A stretch of DNA of 64,000 nucleotides, taken from NCBI RefSeq assembly GCF_017726655.1, contig NZ_CP072308.1, forward strand, positions 372,001-436,000, in the 5' to 3' direction. The stretch's first letter is position 1. Each line of letters begins with the position of its first letter. Below the pieces are notes generated by a model, which was not told the origin of the DNA, ran no database searches, and saw only the letters and a program-made list of their open reading frames with translations. The translations under genes were made by a program, and so were the position numbers. Origin of the DNA: Agrobacterium tumefaciens. Its GTDB lineage: Bacteria; Pseudomonadota; Alphaproteobacteria; Rhizobiales; Rhizobiaceae. Of this stretch, positions 61,664 to 64,000 are shown piece by piece.

Positions 61664-61688
61664 GCCACCGTTTTTGAAAAACGGTGGC
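61664..61688. repeat. Inverted repeat between erpA and xth
   Basis: GCCACCGTTTTT (61664-61675) and AAAAACGGTGGC (61677-61688) form a near-perfect palindrome. It lies 24 bases after the erpA stop codon and could act as a terminator in either direction, because the T-run is inside the stem. Confidence 0.65.
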
Positions 61689-61711
61689 GAGGATGTGGTG
61701 GATAGATATCG

Positions 61712-62044
61712 TCAGATCGAGAAGCTGGTGCCACAGCCGCAGCTTGCCACGGCATTGGGGTTCTTGATCTGGAAAGACTGGCCCAGCAGATTGTCGACGA
61801 AGTCGATTTCCGAGCCGGCCATATAGACGACCGAAAGGCTGTCGATGAGCACCTTGGCATCGCCGCGGGCGATCACGATGTCGTCATCGGCCGGGTTTTC
61901 GGCCAGGTCGAACTTGTAGGAGAAGCCCGAGCAGCCGCCGCCTTCGACGGAGACGCGCAGCGCCTGTTTGCCGGCATCTGCTGCAACGATCTGCGCGATT
62001 CGTTTTGCTGCCGCTTCCGAAAGGGTAATGTCGCTGTTTTCCAT
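61712..62044 (-). CDS. erpA: A-type iron-sulfur carrier (ErpA/IscA family)
   Basis: The 110-residue product has the three conserved Cys of A-type carriers: 'VEGGGCSGFSYKF' (about residue 38) and the C-terminal 'SCGCGTSF' (about 102-104). It receives an Fe-S cluster and passes it to apo-enzymes. The position next to dgt and argS is the usual alphaproteobacterial one. It is divergent from dgt across 214 bases. Confidence 0.93.
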   Translation of the reverse strand: MENSDITLSEAAAKRIAQIVAADAGKQALRVSVEGGGCSGFSYKFDLAENPADDDIVIARGDAKVLIDSLSVVYMAGSEIDFVDNLLGQSFQIKNPNAVASCGCGTSFSI

Positions 62045-62258
62045 GTCGTTCCTCCTGCCGGGGTCAAGATCCGGAGAGCAATAATCTCGTTGCCACTATT
62101 ATAAACCGGTCAAATTAACGGTCTATAGCCTGTGTAAGGGGGTCTGCGCGGCGATGATGCTTTGCGCTGACCTCTGCGATAGGTATGAAGGGTGAATGAA
62201 AAGGTCAATGGCCGGGACCAAAAGGACGTCGCGGCCTTGGAAAGTAACAGGTGGATGC

Positions 62259-63476
62259 ATGATCATAGACCAGCGCGCATTGGGTTTCGGAAGTGGGGAG
62301 AGGGCGGTCTTCGCCTCGGATCCATGGACGACGCGCGGACGTCTTTTTCCCGAAGAGGGAAGCCTGACGCGTTCCGAGTTCCAGCGGGACCGTGACCGGA
62401 TCGTCCACACGACAGCCTTTCGCCGCCTGAAGCACAAAACGCAGGTCTTCATCAGCCCCGATGGCGACCATTATCGCACGCGTCTCACCCACACCATCGA
62501 GGTGGCGCAGATCGCCCGCGCGCTCGCCCGTGCGCTGAAGCTGGATGAGGATCTGGCCGAGGGCGTGGCGCTGGTGCATGATTTCGGCCACACGCCCTTC
62601 GGCCATACCGGCGAAGACGCGCTGGATGCGGTGTTGCTGCCCTATGGCGGCTTCGACCATAACGCCCAGTCGCTGCGCATCGTCACCAAGCTGGAGCGCC
62701 GTTATGCCGAATATGACGGCATCAACCTGACCTGGGAAACGCTGGAAGGCCTCGTCAAGCACAATGGCCCGCTGGTGAATGCGGAGGGCGAGGGCATAAA
62801 AGGTCCGGTTCCGCTGCCCATCCTCGAATATTGCCAGCTGCAGGATCTCGAGATCGGCAGCTATGCCAGCCTCGAGGCGCAGGTGGCGGCAATTGCCGAC
62901 GACATCGCCTACAATACCCATGACATCGATGACGGTCTGCGTGCCGGTTATCTCAGCTTTGAAATGCTGGAGGAGGTGCCATTCCTCAGCGGCTTGATGG
63001 CGCAGGTGCGCGCGAAATATCCTGTTCTCGACAAGGAGCGTTTCGCCAACGAGATCATGCGGCGGCAGATCACCCACATGGTTGAGGATGTGATCGGCGT
63101 GGCGCAGCAGAATCTTGCCCGGCTGAAGCCGCAGCGGGCTGCCGACATCAGGGCCGCGGATTTTACTGTCGCGACCTTTTCGCCCGAGATGGCCGAGACG
63201 GACCGGCAGATCAAGAAGCTGCTCTTTGCCCATATCTACCGGCACCCGGACATCATGCGCATCCGCGCCGGCGCTACGCAGATCGTCACCGATCTTTTCC
63301 ACCGTTATATGGAGATGCCGGCGGAAATGCAGAGCCACTACTGGGTGGACAGCATTTCCGGCATGAGCGTGGCCGCGAAAGCGCGGCATGTGGGCGACTA
63401 TCTGGCGGGCATGACCGACAGTTATGCACTGCGCGCCCACCAGCGGCTGTTTGACCGCACCCCCGATTTGAGATAG
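62259..63476 (+). CDS. dgt: Deoxyguanosinetriphosphate triphosphohydrolase-like protein
   Basis: The protein has 405 residues from [16 protein letters not shown] (AGGTGGA upstream). It is an HD-domain dNTP triphosphohydrolase of the type-2 subfamily: '[38 protein letters not shown]' and '[23 protein letters not shown]', giving the H..HD..D metal ligands (about His70, His111/Asp112). It hydrolyses dNTPs to deoxynucleoside plus triphosphate and helps balance pools made by NrdJ. It precedes argS by 75 bases and is probably co-transcribed. Confidence 0.93.
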   Translation: MIIDQRALGFGSGERAVFASDPWTTRGRLFPEEGSLTRSEFQRDRDRIVHTTAFRRLKHKTQVFISPDGDHYRTRLTHTIEVAQIARALARALKLDEDLAEGVALVHDFGHTPFGHTGEDALDAVLLPYGGFDHNAQSLRIVTKLERRYAEYDGINLTWETLEGLVKHNGPLVNAEGEGIKGPVPLPILEYCQLQDLEIGSYASLEAQVAAIADDIAYNTHDIDDGLRAGYLSFEMLEEVPFLSGLMAQVRAKYPVLDKERFANEIMRRQITHMVEDVIGVAQQNLARLKPQRAADIRAADFTVATFSPEMAETDRQIKKLLFAHIYRHPDIMRIRAGATQIVTDLFHRYMEMPAEMQSHYWVDSISGMSVAAKARHVGDYLAGMTDSYALRAHQRLFDRTPDLR

Positions 63477-63551
63477 GGCAGCGGGCGATCGCGAAGCCCG
63501 ACCGGCTAATATACCGGACATGAACAGAAGCCCTTCGCGCAGGTTGGAACG

Positions 63552-64000
63552 ATGAACATTTTTGCCGATTTCGATACCAGGATCAAAAACGCGCTCGAGA
63601 CGCTCGACCTCGTGAAAGAGAACCGCGAAAAGGTCGATTTCAGTCGAATTACCGTCGAATCCCCGCGCGATCTCAGCCACGGCGATGTCGCGACCAATGC
63701 AGCCATGGTGCTCGCCAAGCCGCTCGGCACCAATCCGCGGGCGCTGGCCGAACTCATCGTGCCGGCGCTTCAGGCGGATGGCGATGTCGATAGCGTCAAT
63801 GTCGCCGGTCCCGGCTTCATCAATCTCAAGGTTTCGGTCGGTTACTGGCAGCGCCTTCTCGCCGACATGATCGGGCAGGGCATCGATTTCGGCCGCTCCA
63901 CCATCGGTGCCGGCCAGAAGATCAACGTCGAATATGTCTCGGCCAACCCGACCGGCCCGATGCATGTCGGCCATTGCCGTGGCGCCGTTGTGGGCGACAC
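63552..64000 (+). CDS. argS: Arginyl-tRNA synthetase, N-terminal part (runs off the window)
   Basis: The frame is open from ATG 63552 to the window end, giving 149 codons of a class I synthetase. The N-terminal Arg-tRNA recognition domain (about 1-110) shows '[39 protein letters not shown]' and '[12 protein letters not shown]'. The catalytic domain begins with '[26 protein letters not shown]', the HIGH motif (HVGH). AGGTTGGAAC precedes the start. The rest lies outside the window. Confidence 0.95.
   Translation, partial: MNIFADFDTRIKNALETLDLVKENREKVDFSRITVESPRDLSHGDVATNAAMVLAKPLGTNPRALAELIVPALQADGDVDSVNVAGPGFINLKVSVGYWQRLLADMIGQGIDFGRSTIGAGQKINVEYVSANPTGPMHVGHCRGAVVGD

Overview
The window is a stretch of alphaproteobacterial (Rhizobiaceae) chromosome, most like the circular chromosome of Agrobacterium (A. 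tumefaciens/A. fabrum complex). The assignment rests on an ExoR-type Sel1-repeat regulator, a PopZ-type polar organiser beside valS, B12-dependent NrdJ, a glnBA operon with a sigma-54 promoter, a DUF1127/LysR pair, many DUF families typical of rhizobia, and rhizobial palindromic intergenic elements. GC content is high throughout except in a few short stretches. No rRNA, phage, IS element or CRISPR array was seen. One tRNA (Cys, GCA) is present.

Layout. 1-8.8 kb: end of mfd, two EamA exporters, a DsbA-like oxidoreductase, a family 5 solute-binding protein, an IalB-like protein, hspQ and glnBA. 9-16.5 kb: bifunctional NAD(P)HX repair enzyme, a GlxA-type regulator, a DUF1127 protein divergent from a LysR regulator, a MetF-like/formyltransferase pair, an entericidin and a phosphodiester glycosidase-like protein. 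17-24.9 kb: L-serine dehydratase, DUF1489, a transglutaminase-like protein, PilZ and PAS proteins, rhomboid protease, CBS protein, patatin. 25-30 kb: folE-hisI, divergent from a NifU-like scaffold, yidD, DUF1697 and thrS. 30-40.4 kb: exported protein, nitroreductase/flavin reductase pair, DUF2336, GNAT, AI-2E-type permease, ABC exporter and the Mn transporter MntH. 40.4-41.8 kb: an AT-richer two-gene islet (DUF5343 plus HEPN protein). 41.8-49.9 kb: nrdJ, xanthine phosphoribosyltransferase, universal stress protein, CinA-type protein, WrbA. 49.9-52.4 kb: a cluster of very small membrane proteins around tRNA-Cys. 52.5-64 kb: pcm-like methyltransferase, popZ, valS, a FadL porin, exoR, xth, erpA, dgt and the start of argS.

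Most of the window is core housekeeping. The least explained parts are: (1) the DUF5343/HEPN pair, which looks like a candidate toxin-antitoxin or abortive-infection module set right behind the nrdJ terminator; (2) a small general-stress regulon, in which four small membrane or lipoprotein genes (entericidin, a 73-aa protein, a 29-aa protein and a 101-aa lipoprotein) each have a perfect GGAAC-N16/17-CGTT (EcfG/RpoE2-type) promoter 25-65 bp before the start codon; (3) a dispersed ~110-bp palindromic element present three times complete and once shortened; and (4) structured non-coding stretches, including a hairpin that would mask the ribosome binding site of the transglutaminase-like gene. Start codons were chosen by ribosome binding site and family N-terminus, and many differ from the longest open frame.
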